DNA from: Lentibacillus sp. Marseille-P4043
GTDB lineage: Bacteria; Bacillota; Bacilli; Bacillales; Amphibacillaceae
Length of the DNA: 64,000 bases
Assembly (NCBI RefSeq): GCF_900258515.1
Contig: NZ_LT984884.1
Span: forward strand, 2,267,353-2,331,352
Reading direction: 5' to 3'
Position numbers and translations under genes: made by a program. The notes under the pieces are model-generated. The model worked only from the letters and a program-made list of their open reading frames with translations. It had not been told where the DNA came from and did not search any database. This document shows positions 1 through 9,348 of this stretch, one piece after another; positions within the stretch are counted from its first letter, which is position 1, and every line of letters starts with the position of its first letter.

Positions 1-927
1 GATATGCTGAATCATCTTGTCGATCATAATGAAGGCCCATTTGAAAATTCTACAGTAGAGCATATTTTCAAGGAGATTTTTAAGGCAAGTCTGGAATTAC
101 AAGAAGATGACCATCGTAAGGCATTGCTTGTTTCAAGGAAAAAGAAACCGGATGATACTGTCATCGACATTAAAGGGGAGAAGATTGGTGATGGGCAAAC
201 CCATTTTGTTTTCGGTCCCTGTGCCGTAGAAAGCTACGAACAAGTTGCACATGTAGCAGAAGCGGTGAAAAAACGAGGAGTTAAGTTATTGCGTGGTGGT
301 GCTTTTAAACCGAGAACATCCCCATATGATTTCCAAGGGCTCGGTGTTGAAGGGTTGAAGATTTTAAAACGGGTGGCGGACGAATACGATTTGGCAGTTG
401 TAAGTGAGATCGTTAATCCTGCACATATCGAAGCTGCTGTTGATTATGTTGATGTTATTCAAATCGGCGCTCGTAATATGCAAAACTTTGAATTACTGAA
501 GGCGGCTGGTGATGTTGATAAACCAGTATTACTGAAACGGGGGATGTCAGCAACGATATCTGAATTTATCAATGCTGCAGAATATATTATTTCTCGTGGA
601 AACGGAAATATTATCCTTTGTGAACGCGGCATACGAACATATGAGAAAGCTACACGGAATACCCTTGACATTTCGGCAGTGCCAATTTTGAAACAAGAAA
701 CACACTTGCCTGTTATGGTTGATGTGACACACTCAACAGGCCGCAGGGATCTGTTACTGCCAACAGCAAAAGCCGCTTTAGCGATTGGAGCGGACGGGGT
801 AATGGCTGAAGTGCATCCAGATCCTGCTGTAGCATTATCAGATTCAGCGCAGCAAATGGATATACCAATGTTCGAAACGTTTATGAATGAGTTGGAAAAG
901 CATATAAAAACTTCTACCCATTCTTAG
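1..927 (+). CDS. aroA: 3-deoxy-7-phosphoheptulonate synthase with chorismate mutase domain, 5' partial
   Basis: The reading frame is open at base 1, so the start lies outside the window; 308 residues are present. The Bacillus bifunctional protein is about 358 residues, so roughly 50 N-terminal residues of the AroQ-type chorismate mutase are missing. The end of that domain is visible (HIFKEIF). The class I-beta DAHP synthase barrel follows with [53 protein letters not shown] and [17 protein letters not shown], all diagnostic metal- and phosphate-binding segments. It condenses PEP and erythrose 4-phosphate, the first step of the shikimate pathway in the cytoplasm; the mutase domain normally senses chorismate or prephenate. 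It sits directly upstream of ccpA, as in B. subtilis, with a terminator between them. Confidence 0.97.
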   Translation, partial: DMLNHLVDHNEGPFENSTVEHIFKEIFKASLELQEDDHRKALLVSRKKKPDDTVIDIKGEKIGDGQTHFVFGPCAVESYEQVAHVAEAVKKRGVKLLRGGAFKPRTSPYDFQGLGVEGLKILKRVADEYDLAVVSEIVNPAHIEAAVDYVDVIQIGARNMQNFELLKAAGDVDKPVLLKRGMSATISEFINAAEYIISRGNGNIILCERGIRTYEKATRNTLDISAVPILKQETHLPVMVDVTHSTGRRDLLLPTAKAALAIGADGVMAEVHPDPAVALSDSAQQMDIPMFETFMNELEKHIKTSTHS

Positions 928-933
928 AAGTTT

Positions 934-970
934 AAGGCTGATCATATCCTTGATCAGCCTTTTTATTTTT
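934..970 (+). terminator. Rho-independent terminator after aroA
   Basis: An 11-bp stem, AAGGCTGATCA (934-944) with TGATCAGCCTT (951-961), has a 6-nt loop and is followed by a T-rich tail. It separates aroA from ccpA transcription. Confidence 0.9.
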
Positions 971-994
971 TAAACCATCATTTTGTGGTAAAGT

Positions 995-1010
995 ATGATA
1001 TATATATCAT
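995..1010. promoter_or_regulatory. 16-bp perfect palindrome upstream of ccpA
   Basis: ATGATATATATATCAT reads the same on both strands and lies 40 bp upstream of the ccpA start, in the probable promoter region. It may hold the -10 element or be an operator. It does not match the CcpA (cre) consensus. No function is assigned. Confidence 0.4.
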
Positions 1011-1049
1011 GTGAACGTATCACGTTTAATTTTAGGAGGAAATGCACAA

Positions 1050-2051
1050 ATGAATATAACAATATATGATGTGGCAAGGGAAGCGAATGTTTCCATGGCA
1101 ACTGTATCACGAGTTGTCAATGGAAACCCAAATGTAAAACCAGTAACACGAAAAAAAGTATTGGCAACAATTGAACGGTTAGGGTATCGCCCGAACGCTG
1201 TTGCCCGTGGATTGGCAAGCAAAAAAACAACGACAGTGGGAGCAATAATTCCAGATATATCAAGTATTTTCTTCGCTGAATTAGCTAGGGGAATTGAAGA
1301 CATTGCAACGATGTATAAGTACAACATCATTTTAAGCAATTCCGACCAAAATAAAGATAAGGAATTGCAACTGATCAATACAATGCTTGAAAAACAGGTT
1401 GATGGTATTTTGTTTATGGGTGGTAATATTACGGAAGAACATGTCAATCAATTTAAAACGTCTTCTGTTCCGGTCGTCCTAGCAGCAACATATGACGAAA
1501 CGGAGACAATACCATCTGTAAATATTGATTATGAAGTTGCCGCTTTTGAAGCAACAAAGTTTTTAATCGAGCAAGGCCATAAACATCCTGCTTTTGTTTC
1601 CGGTCAAGATGGAACAAATATTAATCAGCAAAAATATGAAGGCTTCAGAAGAGCGTTGAAGGAGTCTGGAATCGAATTCAACGACAACTATATGGTAAAG
1701 GGTGATTATTCCTATGATTCAGGGATAGAAGCTATAGAGCAGCTTTTGGCACTTTCTGAACAGCCAACTGCTATCTTTGTAGCCTCTGATGAAATGGCAT
1801 TAGGTGTTATCCATGGTGCACAGGATAAAGGTTATCATGTACCAGAGGATCTTGAAGTTTTTGGATTTGATAATACAAGACTTGCAACAATGGTACGTCC
1901 AACACTATCAACTATCGTACAACCAATGTATGATATTGGAGCCGTTGCAATGCGACTATTGACAAAATACATGAACAAAGAAGAAGTAACCGAGAAAAAA
2001 GTTGTTTTACCACATCGAATTATCGAAAGAGACTCAACAAAACAAAAATAA
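1050..2051 (+). CDS. ccpA: Catabolite control protein A, LacI family
   Basis: This is the global carbon catabolite regulator: with HPr(Ser-P) it binds cre sites to repress or activate carbon genes. The 333 residues match the family length (334 in B. subtilis). The N-terminus shows the LacI helix-turn-helix ([22 protein letters not shown]) and the hinge helix ([18 protein letters not shown]), then a periplasmic-binding-protein-like effector domain with [24 protein letters not shown]. The ATG at 1050 is chosen because AGGAGGA at 1034-1040 is well spaced before it; a GTG at 1011 is in frame but lacks a ribosome site. Likely targets in this window are the cre-like sites before ald and citZ. Confidence 0.97.
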   Translation: MNITIYDVAREANVSMATVSRVVNGNPNVKPVTRKKVLATIERLGYRPNAVARGLASKKTTTVGAIIPDISSIFFAELARGIEDIATMYKYNIILSNSDQNKDKELQLINTMLEKQVDGILFMGGNITEEHVNQFKTSSVPVVLAATYDETETIPSVNIDYEVAAFEATKFLIEQGHKHPAFVSGQDGTNINQQKYEGFRRALKESGIEFNDNYMVKGDYSYDSGIEAIEQLLALSEQPTAIFVASDEMALGVIHGAQDKGYHVPEDLEVFGFDNTRLATMVRPTLSTIVQPMYDIGAVAMRLLTKYMNKEEVTEKKVVLPHRIIERDSTKQK

Positions 2052-2060
2052 TGCCGATAT
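2034..2060 (+). promoter_or_regulatory. Sigma-D-type (flagellar) promoter for motPS
   Basis: GCCGATAT at 2053-2060 is an exact match to the sigma-D -10 element of Bacillus. Exactly 15 bp upstream, TCAA (2034-2037) matches the -35 consensus TAAA at 3 of 4 bases. The promoter overlaps the ccpA stop codon and precedes motP by about 50 bp, which fits expression of stator genes with the motility regulon. Confidence 0.8.
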
Positions 2061-2111
2061 AAAGAGTAAGTATAGAACTGACTTATTCATCTGGATTTGG
2101 GGAGATAGAGT

Positions 2112-2936
2112 ATGAGAAAAAGAGATATATTAACTCCAATTGGCATTACGTTAGGATTTATCATGATTATGCTCGCTATTTTGACAAAAGGCGGGAGTCA
2201 AGGAGCGATTACATTTCTTGATGTTTCTTCCATTTTCATTGTGATTGGTGGATTAATTGCCTCGTTAATGATCAATTTTAAAATGGAACAAATGAAATTA
2301 GCGAGAAAAGTGTTAAAAGAAGCATTTCGTCAAAATAATCAACAACTTCCGGAATTAATCAAGCTCTTTGTACGATTATCGGAACGGGCAAGACGGGAAG
2401 GTATACTGGCGTTGGAAAATGAGTTGGATGAGGTAGATAATCCGTTCATTAAAAAAGGTGTACTGCTTGCGGTCGATGGGATTGAACCAGAAGTTATTAA
2501 TGATATTATGAATGCAGAAATTACAGCAATGGAAGAACGTCATTATAAAGGACGAGCAATCATCGAAAAAGCGGGTGAATATGCACCTGCATGGGGAATG
2601 ATCGGAACACTAGTCGGGTTAGTTTTAATGCTGAATAACTTGCAGGATCCGGCTACATTAGGACCTTCTATGGCTGTAGCATTACTTACAACGCTTTACG
2701 GAACAATACTTGCCAATTTAGTATTTATCCCAATGGCAAGTAAATTAGAGGGTAAAACAGAAGAAGAGGTTTTTATAAAACAAATTATTATCGAGGGGAT
2801 TATTGGTGTCCAATCCGGACAAAATCCGAGAATCTTAGAAGAAAAGCTCAGTGCTTTTCTTCCCAGCGAATCGAAACAAATAGATGAGCAGGAAGATGAA
2901 TCTGCGTTCGTGGAGGAGAGCGTTCATGAAGCGTAG
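2112..2936 (+). CDS. motP: Flagellar motor stator protein MotP (MotA-type, sodium-coupled family)
   Basis: MotP is the A-subunit of the MotPS stator, which converts ion flow into torque on the flagellar rotor. The 274 residues compare with about 272 in B. subtilis MotP (YtxD). Four membrane segments are visible near residues 6-27, 32-55, 155-177 and 185-208, with a large cytoplasmic loop between 2 and 3 carrying the conserved RREGILALENE segment that contacts FliG. The pattern EYAPAWGMIGTLVGLVLML is typical of the family. A ribosome site (GGGGAGAT) precedes the ATG. The 3' end overlaps motS, implying translational coupling and equimolar synthesis. Confidence 0.95.
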   Translation: MRKRDILTPIGITLGFIMIMLAILTKGGSQGAITFLDVSSIFIVIGGLIASLMINFKMEQMKLARKVLKEAFRQNNQQLPELIKLFVRLSERARREGILALENELDEVDNPFIKKGVLLAVDGIEPEVINDIMNAEITAMEERHYKGRAIIEKAGEYAPAWGMIGTLVGLVLMLNNLQDPATLGPSMAVALLTTLYGTILANLVFIPMASKLEGKTEEEVFIKQIIIEGIIGVQSGQNPRILEEKLSAFLPSESKQIDEQEDESAFVEESVHEA

Positions 2937-3717
2937 ACAAATAAAGAAAAGTAAGAATAATGGTGCACCGAAATGGATGGTGACTTATTCAGATATGGTT
3001 ACCCTAATCCTTGTCTTTTTTATTCTACTATTCTCTATGTCACAGGTTGATTCTGCTAAATTTGATGCTATTTCTGAATCCTTTCGTAATCGGATGATTT
3101 TTGATTTTTACCCATCACCGGTACCGATGGATAATCCAACTGAAAACACGAGTGATCAGGAAAGTGGTAAGAATTCGAATGAATTTGAGAATCCGACACA
3201 GTTAGAAAATAAAAATGATCGGGATGACGAAGGTTCTCAAAAAGAGGATTCGTTGAGCAACTTAATGAAAGATGTTGAGGAATATTTAGACAAAAACAAG
3301 CTAAATAATGTCATATCAGCAAGCAGAACAGAACGTGGTGTTGTTTTGGTACTACAGGAGCGTATTCTATTTGATTCCGGTGAAGCAGCCATTCTTGATT
3401 CTGGTAAACCCTTTTTAAATAAAATTGGGACGCTTTTAAAAAGGATTCCTAACCATGTTAAAGTAGAAGGTCATACAGATAGTCGGCCTATTTCTAATTT
3501 CCGTTATCCATCAAATTGGGAATTATCTGGTGCTAGGGCAAGTAGTGTTATTCGATACTTGATTAAACAAAATAATTTTGATGAATCACGGTTTTCTTTT
3601 GTTGGTTATGGTGATACAAAACCAATTGTACCAAATGATTCCGAAAAGAATTGGAGCAAAAATAGACGCGTTGAAATTGTAATATTGGAAAACGATGCGG
3701 AACAGAAGGATGAATAA
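2926..3717 (+). CDS. motS: Flagellar motor stator protein MotS (MotB-type, sodium-coupled family)
   Basis: The B-subunit of the MotPS stator anchors it to peptidoglycan and carries the ion-binding Asp. In 263 residues there is one N-terminal membrane segment starting at WMVTYSDMVTLILVFF, with the key Asp at residue 23, then an acidic linker, then an OmpA-like peptidoglycan-binding domain (VEGHTDSRPI, NWELSGARASSVIRYL, GYGDTKP, NRRVEI). Leu at Asp+11 (FILLFSMSQ) is the residue linked to sodium use in MotS; proton-type MotB usually has Val there. The start at 2926 has GGAGGAG 8 bp upstream and overlaps the motP end by 11 bp. The linker is longer than in B. subtilis MotS (242 residues). Confidence 0.94.
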   Translation: MKRRQIKKSKNNGAPKWMVTYSDMVTLILVFFILLFSMSQVDSAKFDAISESFRNRMIFDFYPSPVPMDNPTENTSDQESGKNSNEFENPTQLENKNDRDDEGSQKEDSLSNLMKDVEEYLDKNKLNNVISASRTERGVVLVLQERILFDSGEAAILDSGKPFLNKIGTLLKRIPNHVKVEGHTDSRPISNFRYPSNWELSGARASSVIRYLIKQNNFDESRFSFVGYGDTKPIVPNDSEKNWSKNRRVEIVILENDAEQKDE

Positions 3718-3751
3718 ACGGGAGATGACCCGAACTAGTCATCTCCCGTTT
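3716..3751. terminator. Bidirectional terminator between motS and acuC
   Basis: A 14-bp perfect stem (3716-3729 with 3738-3751), A-rich on the left and T-rich on the right, lies between the convergent motS and acuC stop codons and can serve both strands. Confidence 0.92.
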
Positions 3752-3755
3752 GTAT

Positions 3756-4922
3756 TTATCTATGCTTTTGTTGATTTCTCGTATATTTCATCGCACTAAG
3801 CAGAAACTTCGCATTTTTTTCCGTGATTTCTGCTTTTCTCGGTATTTCCGGTACAATACTTTTGCTGTCGTGCCAAGTTTTTGGTAGTGTTACAGGTGCT
3901 TGCGCTTGCCATTTGGATAGCCATGTAGTTGGAATGTAGTCTATTTGTGGCTTACCTGTTTTCATGATATTCCAAATCTGCGCCCATGCCCGTGGGACAA
4001 CACGCCAAATATCATAGCCGCCACCACCTAACGCAATCCACTTTCCACCACAGTACTCGTGGGCCAATTTATGTGCCAACATTGGTATCTTTTCATAAAT
4101 AGCCATTGTCCCGCAAAGATGTGTCAATGGATCATAAACATGGGCATCCGCACCATTTTGTGTTACGATCACATCTGGCTTAAAATAGTCGCAGATTTCC
4201 CTGAAAGCGGATTCATAGACTTGTAAAAATGACTCATCCTCCGTGAAGGCATCGATAGGTATGTTAAAGGTATATCCATGTCCTGCTTTTATGCCGCGTT
4301 CATTAACATTACCTGTGCCGGGGAAAAGATATCGTCCTGTTTCATGGATGGAGAATGTGCAAACGTTTGGATCTTCGTAAAATGCCCATTGTACCCCATC
4401 CCCGTGATGTGCATCTGTATCAACGTATAAAATTTTTGCATCATATTTTTGTTGAATGTACTTCATTGCAACTGCACCATCATTGTAAATGCAGAATCCA
4501 GATGCTTTTCGTTTAAATCCGTGATGAAGCCCGCCACCTAAGTTAAGTGCATGAAGGGATCTACCCTCTAGTACGGCATCAACAGCATTTAACGTGCCAC
4601 CAACAAGGAAACTGGATGCTTCATGCATATTGGTAAACATTGGTGTATCCTCGGTGCCAAGCCCAAATTCCAGACCTTCATCTTCGGTTAGTTTTCCAAT
4701 ACTAGCCTTTTTTACAGCCTGAATAAATGCTTTGTCATGGAACAATGCTAGTTCATCATCTGTTGCTTCTCGTGGCTTGATTATATCGTTTTGATCAAGT
4801 GTGTTCGCTTCCTCTAGTAATTCTTTTGTCAATACCACTCGCTTTTGGTTGAAAGGATGATCCGAATGAAAGTGATAATCTAAATAGGCATCAGAAAAAA
4901 CAAACGAGGACTTGCATGTCAT
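3756..4922 (-). CDS. acuC: AcuC, protein deacetylase of the histone deacetylase family
   Basis: A zinc-dependent deacetylase that, in B. subtilis, reactivates acetyl-CoA synthetase by removing the acetyl group added by AcuA. The 388 residues match the family (387). HDAC-fold motifs are visible: ALNLGGGLHHGF, YVDTDAHHGDGVQWAFYEDP (His pair and metal Asp), FSIHETGRYLFPGTG and ALGGGGYDIW. The ATG at 4922 is chosen because it forms an ATGA overlap with the acuB stop and has GGGGA 9 bp upstream; an in-frame ATG 30 bp earlier would lie deep inside acuB. It is the last gene of acuABC. Confidence 0.95.
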   Translation of the reverse strand: MTCKSSFVFSDAYLDYHFHSDHPFNQKRVVLTKELLEEANTLDQNDIIKPREATDDELALFHDKAFIQAVKKASIGKLTEDEGLEFGLGTEDTPMFTNMHEASSFLVGGTLNAVDAVLEGRSLHALNLGGGLHHGFKRKASGFCIYNDGAVAMKYIQQKYDAKILYVDTDAHHGDGVQWAFYEDPNVCTFSIHETGRYLFPGTGNVNERGIKAGHGYTFNIPIDAFTEDESFLQVYESAFREICDYFKPDVIVTQNGADAHVYDPLTHLCGTMAIYEKIPMLAHKLAHEYCGGKWIALGGGGYDIWRVVPRAWAQIWNIMKTGKPQIDYIPTTWLSKWQAQAPVTLPKTWHDSKSIVPEIPRKAEITEKNAKFLLSAMKYTRNQQKHR

Positions 4923-5569
4923 GATTGTGTCCCCAATTGATCGTTTGGCCATATCAGTTCATAACCAGCTTCGCGCAAATCTTGAATTACTGGCAAAGGA
5001 TTCATGGTCTGAATACGAAAAACTAATATTTTATAGTTTGGATCATCCTTATAGGGATAGACAAGAACAGAAACAATGTTTGTTTTGCGTTTTCCAAATA
5101 TTGCGGTCACCTCAGGCAATATTCCAGGTTTGTGTGGTGCCTTAATTTCGATATGTGAACTTTGTACATTTGTTCCGGTTAATTGGATTAATGTATGAAG
5201 CATATCTTTTTCCGTAACAATGCCAATTAGCTTATTGTTACTAACAACAGGAAGACAAGCAAACTCCTCCTCATAAAAAATACTAGCTATTTCTTCAACA
5301 AAATCAAGTGGGTGAATGGTTACAACTGGTTGACTCATAATCGTCTGAATTTCATTTTTTAACTCATGTGGTTGCGAGTTTTTACTGAAAATGGATGGAC
5401 TAGCATCACGAACATCACGATCAGAGACAATCCCAATTACTTGTTCTTTTGCATCGATAATTGGGATATGTCGGATGCGGTTTTTTTGCAATAGTTGCAA
5501 TGCCTCAGCAATTGTTGCAGTTGGCGGTAACGTCTGAACTTCTGTTTTCATTATTTTTTCTACAAGCAT
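4919..5569 (-). CDS. acuB: AcuB, CBS-ACT domain regulatory protein
   Basis: Member of the acuABC operon. The 216 residues hold two CBS domains (MLVEKIMKTEVQTLPPTATI from residue 1; IMSQPVVTIHPLDFVEEIASIF from about 77), followed by an ACT domain near 138-210 (HIEIKAPHKPGILPEVTAIFG). CBS pairs commonly bind adenine nucleotides and ACT domains small metabolites, so a sensing role in acetate or acetoin use is plausible; the exact function of AcuB is not settled. TAATG overlap with acuA and ATGA overlap with acuC show translational coupling of all three genes. Confidence 0.93.
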   Translation of the reverse strand: MLVEKIMKTEVQTLPPTATIAEALQLLQKNRIRHIPIIDAKEQVIGIVSDRDVRDASPSIFSKNSQPHELKNEIQTIMSQPVVTIHPLDFVEEIASIFYEEEFACLPVVSNNKLIGIVTEKDMLHTLIQLTGTNVQSSHIEIKAPHKPGILPEVTAIFGKRKTNIVSVLVYPYKDDPNYKILVFRIQTMNPLPVIQDLREAGYELIWPNDQLGTQS

Positions 5570-6222
5570 TACAATCCCTCCCTCATATTTCGATAATGGT
5601 GCCTTTGTAAAAATCGTAATGTATCAAATTGGTTAATTGAATCGTCAGGCACATGCTTACCAATTCGCACCATTAGGCAGTTGGCGGGATGAGAAATAAT
5701 TTCGGGATCGTCGGTTGGGGCAGGGGATAGTCCTCCGGCTGCCATCATTTTTTCCATCACCTTACGATAATCCCAGACACTTAGTTTTGTGCCATTTAAA
5801 TCCCAATGCCAGTAATACTCAGTCGATATCACAATATAATTTTCCATATAGTCATCCATCATGGAAACCTGTAACAAACCAGAGGCGATCTTTGCACTTC
5901 GATATTTTGGGATAACTTCGATAGCACCTAATTCAATAAGGTCGTCCATCTTAAATTCGGACCATCTCTCCAGTGGATCCGGATGTAAATATGTGACATA
6001 ACCGATAATGGTATCGTTTGTCCTGGCAACAATAAGTCGACCTTCCGGAAAGTCAGCAATTCCTAAAATAGCCTCAAATTGCTTAGGGGCAGGACGAAAA
6101 GCTGTTAAATCCTCATGAAAATGATAGTTTTTAAGTTCAGTTGATGATAGGGGACCTTCAATGATAACGGGTCCTTGAATTGTGTCACGTGTTATCGTAT
6201 GATAGGTTTTCGTATGGTTCAT
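5569..6222 (-). CDS. acuA: AcuA, protein acetyltransferase (GNAT)
   Basis: GNAT-fold acetyltransferase that, in B. subtilis, acetylates and switches off acetyl-CoA synthetase AcsA. The 217 residues are close to the 210 of B. subtilis. The region IELGAIEVIPKYRSAKIASGLLQVSMMDD fits the GNAT acetyl-CoA-binding segment, and IIGYVTYLHPDPLERW fits the family. A ribosome site AGGTGGTG precedes the ATG. First gene of acuABC. In B. subtilis the divergent neighbour is acsA; here the upstream gene is a penicillin-binding protein on the same strand. Confidence 0.94.
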   Translation of the reverse strand: MNHTKTYHTITRDTIQGPVIIEGPLSSTELKNYHFHEDLTAFRPAPKQFEAILGIADFPEGRLIVARTNDTIIGYVTYLHPDPLERWSEFKMDDLIELGAIEVIPKYRSAKIASGLLQVSMMDDYMENYIVISTEYYWHWDLNGTKLSVWDYRKVMEKMMAAGGLSPAPTDDPEIISHPANCLMVRIGKHVPDDSINQFDTLRFLQRHHYRNMREGL

Positions 6223-6265
6223 TTATTCACCACCTATTAGTTGATTAACAATACAATACAAGTTC

Positions 6266-6271
6266 ATTATA
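6266..6271 (-). promoter_or_regulatory. Candidate -10 element for acuABC
   Basis: TATAAT on the minus strand, about 45 bp upstream of acuA. No convincing -35 or cre site was found beside it. Confidence 0.35.
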
Positions 6272-6328
6272 CAGGATTGTAGTCTGGATTTTTAGTGAAA
6301 GGCTGAAAACTTTGGGCAAAAATTTAAC

Positions 6329-6360
6329 AAAAAAAGAAGGGAACCATCCCTTCTTTTTTT
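6329..6360 (-). terminator. Terminator of the penicillin-binding protein gene
   Basis: Stem AGAAGGGA/TCCCTTCT with a 4-nt loop, extended by seven A and seven T on the two sides, overlapping the stop codon of the PBP gene. On the minus strand it ends in a run of T. Confidence 0.85.
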
Positions 6361-9313
6361 AGCTATCTTCTTCTTCGGAATTATTAGCAGTATCTTCTGG
6401 GTTATCTGCAGTGCCTTCATTGTTTTCCTCATCAGCACCATTATCTGTGTTTTCTGTATCATCAGTACTTGCATCATTCTCTTTTGGCTCTTCTTTATTT
6501 TGTTTATCTTTGCTAGTTTCATTGTCAGGATCAGAAACATTTCCAAGTTCAACTTGATTTGAAGCAGCAGATTCTAATCCAAAATAATCAACTGCTTTGA
6601 CAACATACACTGTACCGTTGTTTGGCACCGAATACCCCGTAGATGTTGTGCTCCCAACAAGTGAGAATGCTCCACCGGATTTAGCTGCCTGATAGACTCG
6701 ATAACCGACAACATCCGCACTGCTTGATTTTGCCCACGTTATTTTGTTTCCAGAGCTTGAAACAGATGATGGCGCTCCAGGTTGTTTGCCATCATTGTTA
6801 ATCGTGCTGCTACTCACGCCTGAGCTTGTTGTACTTATTTTCTCCCATAGATCTCGATTTGTGCGAGGGAATAAAACAGATAAATCACTATATTGGTCAT
6901 AACCTTCACGTTTTAAAAATGTTGGATTAAATGCGAGACCACTTCCACTTGTAAACTCTTTTGGTGTTTTTGGTCCGGCGGCTACCGTTTTCCCATTAAC
7001 TTGCACTAAACTTCCACTACCTATAAGACTATCATCTGTTTTGGTAGGAACATATTTTGCGTTAAATAAATCTGATCTAATTAATCCTGCCTTTTGACAC
7101 AATTCTGATGGCAGCATCCCAGAAATAGCACAGTAGCTGCGGGAAACAATACCATCTGGACGTTTGAAATTGTTCCCTGGTCCGATTAAATCAGGGTTAA
7201 GTTCAGTAGCTTTGTTAATAAGTTTTGCCCATAAGTTAATATTGCGATTACTATAACTCAACGAACATCCGCCACACCTGAGACTTTTCGGGGTATCATA
7301 GCCCATCCATGTACCAAATGTTACATTCGGATTTGTGGCAACAAACCATGTATCCTTCCAGTCTTGGGATGTTCCTGTTTTACCAGCCCAGTCCACACTG
7401 GGATTCTGTAATTGGGAATTGAGATATCCCCCTGTACCACTACGAATAACGTCGCGCATCATATCAAGTGTTAGATAATTTGTTTGCGGTGTAAATACTT
7501 CCACTGGTTCAGCTTTATGTTCATAAATCACATCGCCATCTCTTGTCTCTATTTTATCGATCATATAAGCATCGACAAAGTTACCATTATTACCAATGGT
7601 AGCAAACGCATTCACATTTTCCTCAACAGTCAACCCATATTTTGGTTGGCCAAGTGCTAAAGAACGGTTGTAATGATCCCCCTCTGTCAACGTAGTAATA
7701 CCCATTTTTTCCAAATAGTGTGATACTGGGTCATTATTGATAATTCTACTATATACGTTAACTGCAGGGATGTTATAGGATTGTGCCAATGCTTGTCGTG
7801 CAGACACAATGCCGTGATATCCACCTGCATAGTTTCCCGGTGTATAGCCGCCAGCAAAAGTAGTTTTATAATCTAAAATAGGTGATCCTGGTTGAACAGC
7901 ACCTGCCTCCATTGCGGGTCCATATACAAGTATTGGCTTCATCGTACTACCATTAGGTCGTTCCGCATCTGTTGCATAGTTTAGCTGACTATTATCAGAG
8001 TAACCACGTCCACCGACAAAGCTAAGAATTTTTCCGGTTTTATTTTCTATTAAAATACCACCTGTTTGGACAGGTTCCATTATTTCTTCCTTTTCACCTT
8101 TTTCATTTTCAATCGTTTCGGGACGGTCAGGGCCATAACCCTTATAGTTTTTTGCTATTTTTTGGAACGCATCATACGTTTTCTTATCAATAGTTGAGTG
8201 TATTTCATAGCCATTTTGTCGTAATTCCCGATCTGCAAGAATTTTATATTCTTCTTTTAAGTCCTGATCATTTTCTATATCATCTACTGTATACCCATCA
8301 TCCTTAGCTAATTGTTTGGCAAGGATTTCTGTTGCTCGTTTTTCAAGCTCAAAAGTTAAATATGGGTATTTTTCGAGTGAAGAATCGGTAGCCTCTTTAA
8401 AATCTGCTATAATATCGTATGCAAGTGCTTTGGTGTATTCCTCTTTTGTAATGTATTCTTCATCATACATTCGTTCTAAGACAGACTTCATACGATTTAT
8501 TCCAGGTTGTAAATCGGCTTCATCTTTTAATCCGCCATTATTAAGAAACGGTGTATAATAGGAAGGGCTTTGAGGTAACCCCGCTAAATATGCTGCTTGT
8601 GACAAATTTAGATCTTTCGCGTCAACATCAAATATCCCACTAGCGGCGGTCTGGATCCCGGCAATGTTTTGTCCAGATGCATCGCGCCCATAAGGAATAA
8701 TATTTAAGTAGGCTTCTAGAATTTGATCTTTCTCAAAGAATTGTTCTAATCGCAATGACAATAGTATTTCTTTTGCTTTTCGCTCAAAGGAAACTTCATT
8801 TGTCAATATTTGGTTTTTGATTAGTTGCTGTGTTAATGTACTGCCACCCGTTTTCACATCAGCGTTTGTTGCTTCTTGAACAATGGCGCGAACGATTGCT
8901 TTGGGTACAATCCCCTTATGTTCTCTGAAACTTTCGTCCTCTGTTGCAATAACGGCATGTATTAAATTATCAGATACATTTTTTAGGGCAACTTCTTCTC
9001 TATGTAAATCAGATCGGATATTTCCTATGTATTTATCCTCGGCAAAATACAGTTTCGACGTTTCTTCATAATTATAAATAGATTTTTCCATACTGGTGTA
9101 ACTTCTGATTGGTTCATCTTTTACCAGGGAAGCAAAATAGCCCGCACCCACACCACAAGCAAAGAAGATACCAACTGCACCAACAATAATAAAAAATAAA
9201 ATAATATTCCAGGAAACATCGTAGGTAACACGAGAAGAACGCTGGATCTTCCCAGTTTCCCATATTTTTTTAAACTTTTGGAAATATTTATGAAGCATTT
9301 GTTTCATGTTCAA
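6359..9313 (-). CDS. Class A penicillin-binding protein with C-terminal fibronectin type III domain
   Basis: Bifunctional peptidoglycan synthase, membrane-anchored outside the cell. In 984 residues: cytoplasmic tail; one membrane segment about 36-60; glycosyltransferase family 51 domain with ATEDESFREHKG (catalytic Glu125) and GGSTLTQQLIKN; transpeptidase domain with STMK (Ser456), SYN (512-514) and KTGT (645-648). About 840-925 is a fibronectin III repeat (ITWAKSSSADVVGYRVY ... VVKAVDYFG). The last 60 residues are acidic low complexity. The start is TTG: AGGAGG lies 8 bp before TTG at 9313, whereas the ATG two codons later would be 14 bp away. It stands alone between acuA and tyrS. PBP1A/2C-like; the exact paralogue is not resolved. 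Confidence 0.93.
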   Translation of the reverse strand: MNMKQMLHKYFQKFKKIWETGKIQRSSRVTYDVSWNIILFFIIVGAVGIFFACGVGAGYFASLVKDEPIRSYTSMEKSIYNYEETSKLYFAEDKYIGNIRSDLHREEVALKNVSDNLIHAVIATEDESFREHKGIVPKAIVRAIVQEATNADVKTGGSTLTQQLIKNQILTNEVSFERKAKEILLSLRLEQFFEKDQILEAYLNIIPYGRDASGQNIAGIQTAASGIFDVDAKDLNLSQAAYLAGLPQSPSYYTPFLNNGGLKDEADLQPGINRMKSVLERMYDEEYITKEEYTKALAYDIIADFKEATDSSLEKYPYLTFELEKRATEILAKQLAKDDGYTVDDIENDQDLKEEYKILADRELRQNGYEIHSTIDKKTYDAFQKIAKNYKGYGPDRPETIENEKGEKEEIMEPVQTGGILIENKTGKILSFVGGRGYSDNSQLNYATDAERPNGSTMKPILVYGPAMEAGAVQPGSPILDYKTTFAGGYTPGNYAGGYHGIVSARQALAQSYNIPAVNVYSRIINNDPVSHYLEKMGITTLTEGDHYNRSLALGQPKYGLTVEENVNAFATIGNNGNFVDAYMIDKIETRDGDVIYEHKAEPVEVFTPQTNYLTLDMMRDVIRSGTGGYLNSQLQNPSVDWAGKTGTSQDWKDTWFVATNPNVTFGTWMGYDTPKSLRCGGCSLSYSNRNINLWAKLINKATELNPDLIGPGNNFKRPDGIVSRSYCAISGMLPSELCQKAGLIRSDLFNAKYVPTKTDDSLIGSGSLVQVNGKTVAAGPKTPKEFTSGSGLAFNPTFLKREGYDQYSDLSVLFPRTNRDLWEKISTTSSGVSSSTINNDGKQPGAPSSVSSSGNKITWAKSSSADVVGYRVYQAAKSGGAFSLVGSTTSTGYSVPNNGTVYVVKAVDYFGLESAASNQVELGNVSDPDNETSKDKQNKEEPKENDASTDDTENTDNGADEENNEGTADNPEDTANNSEEEDS

Positions 9314-9342
9314 AATAAAAACCTCCTAAAATTCCATACTAT

Positions 9343-9348
9343 ATTATA
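9343..9348 (-). promoter_or_regulatory. Candidate -10 element for the PBP gene
   Basis: TATAAT on the minus strand about 30 bp upstream of the TTG start. No good -35 is visible. Confidence 0.35.

Noticed and set aside
1011..1023. cre site GTGAACGTATCAC before ccpA
   Set aside because: Only a partial match; several conserved cre positions differ and the spacing of the dyad is wrong.
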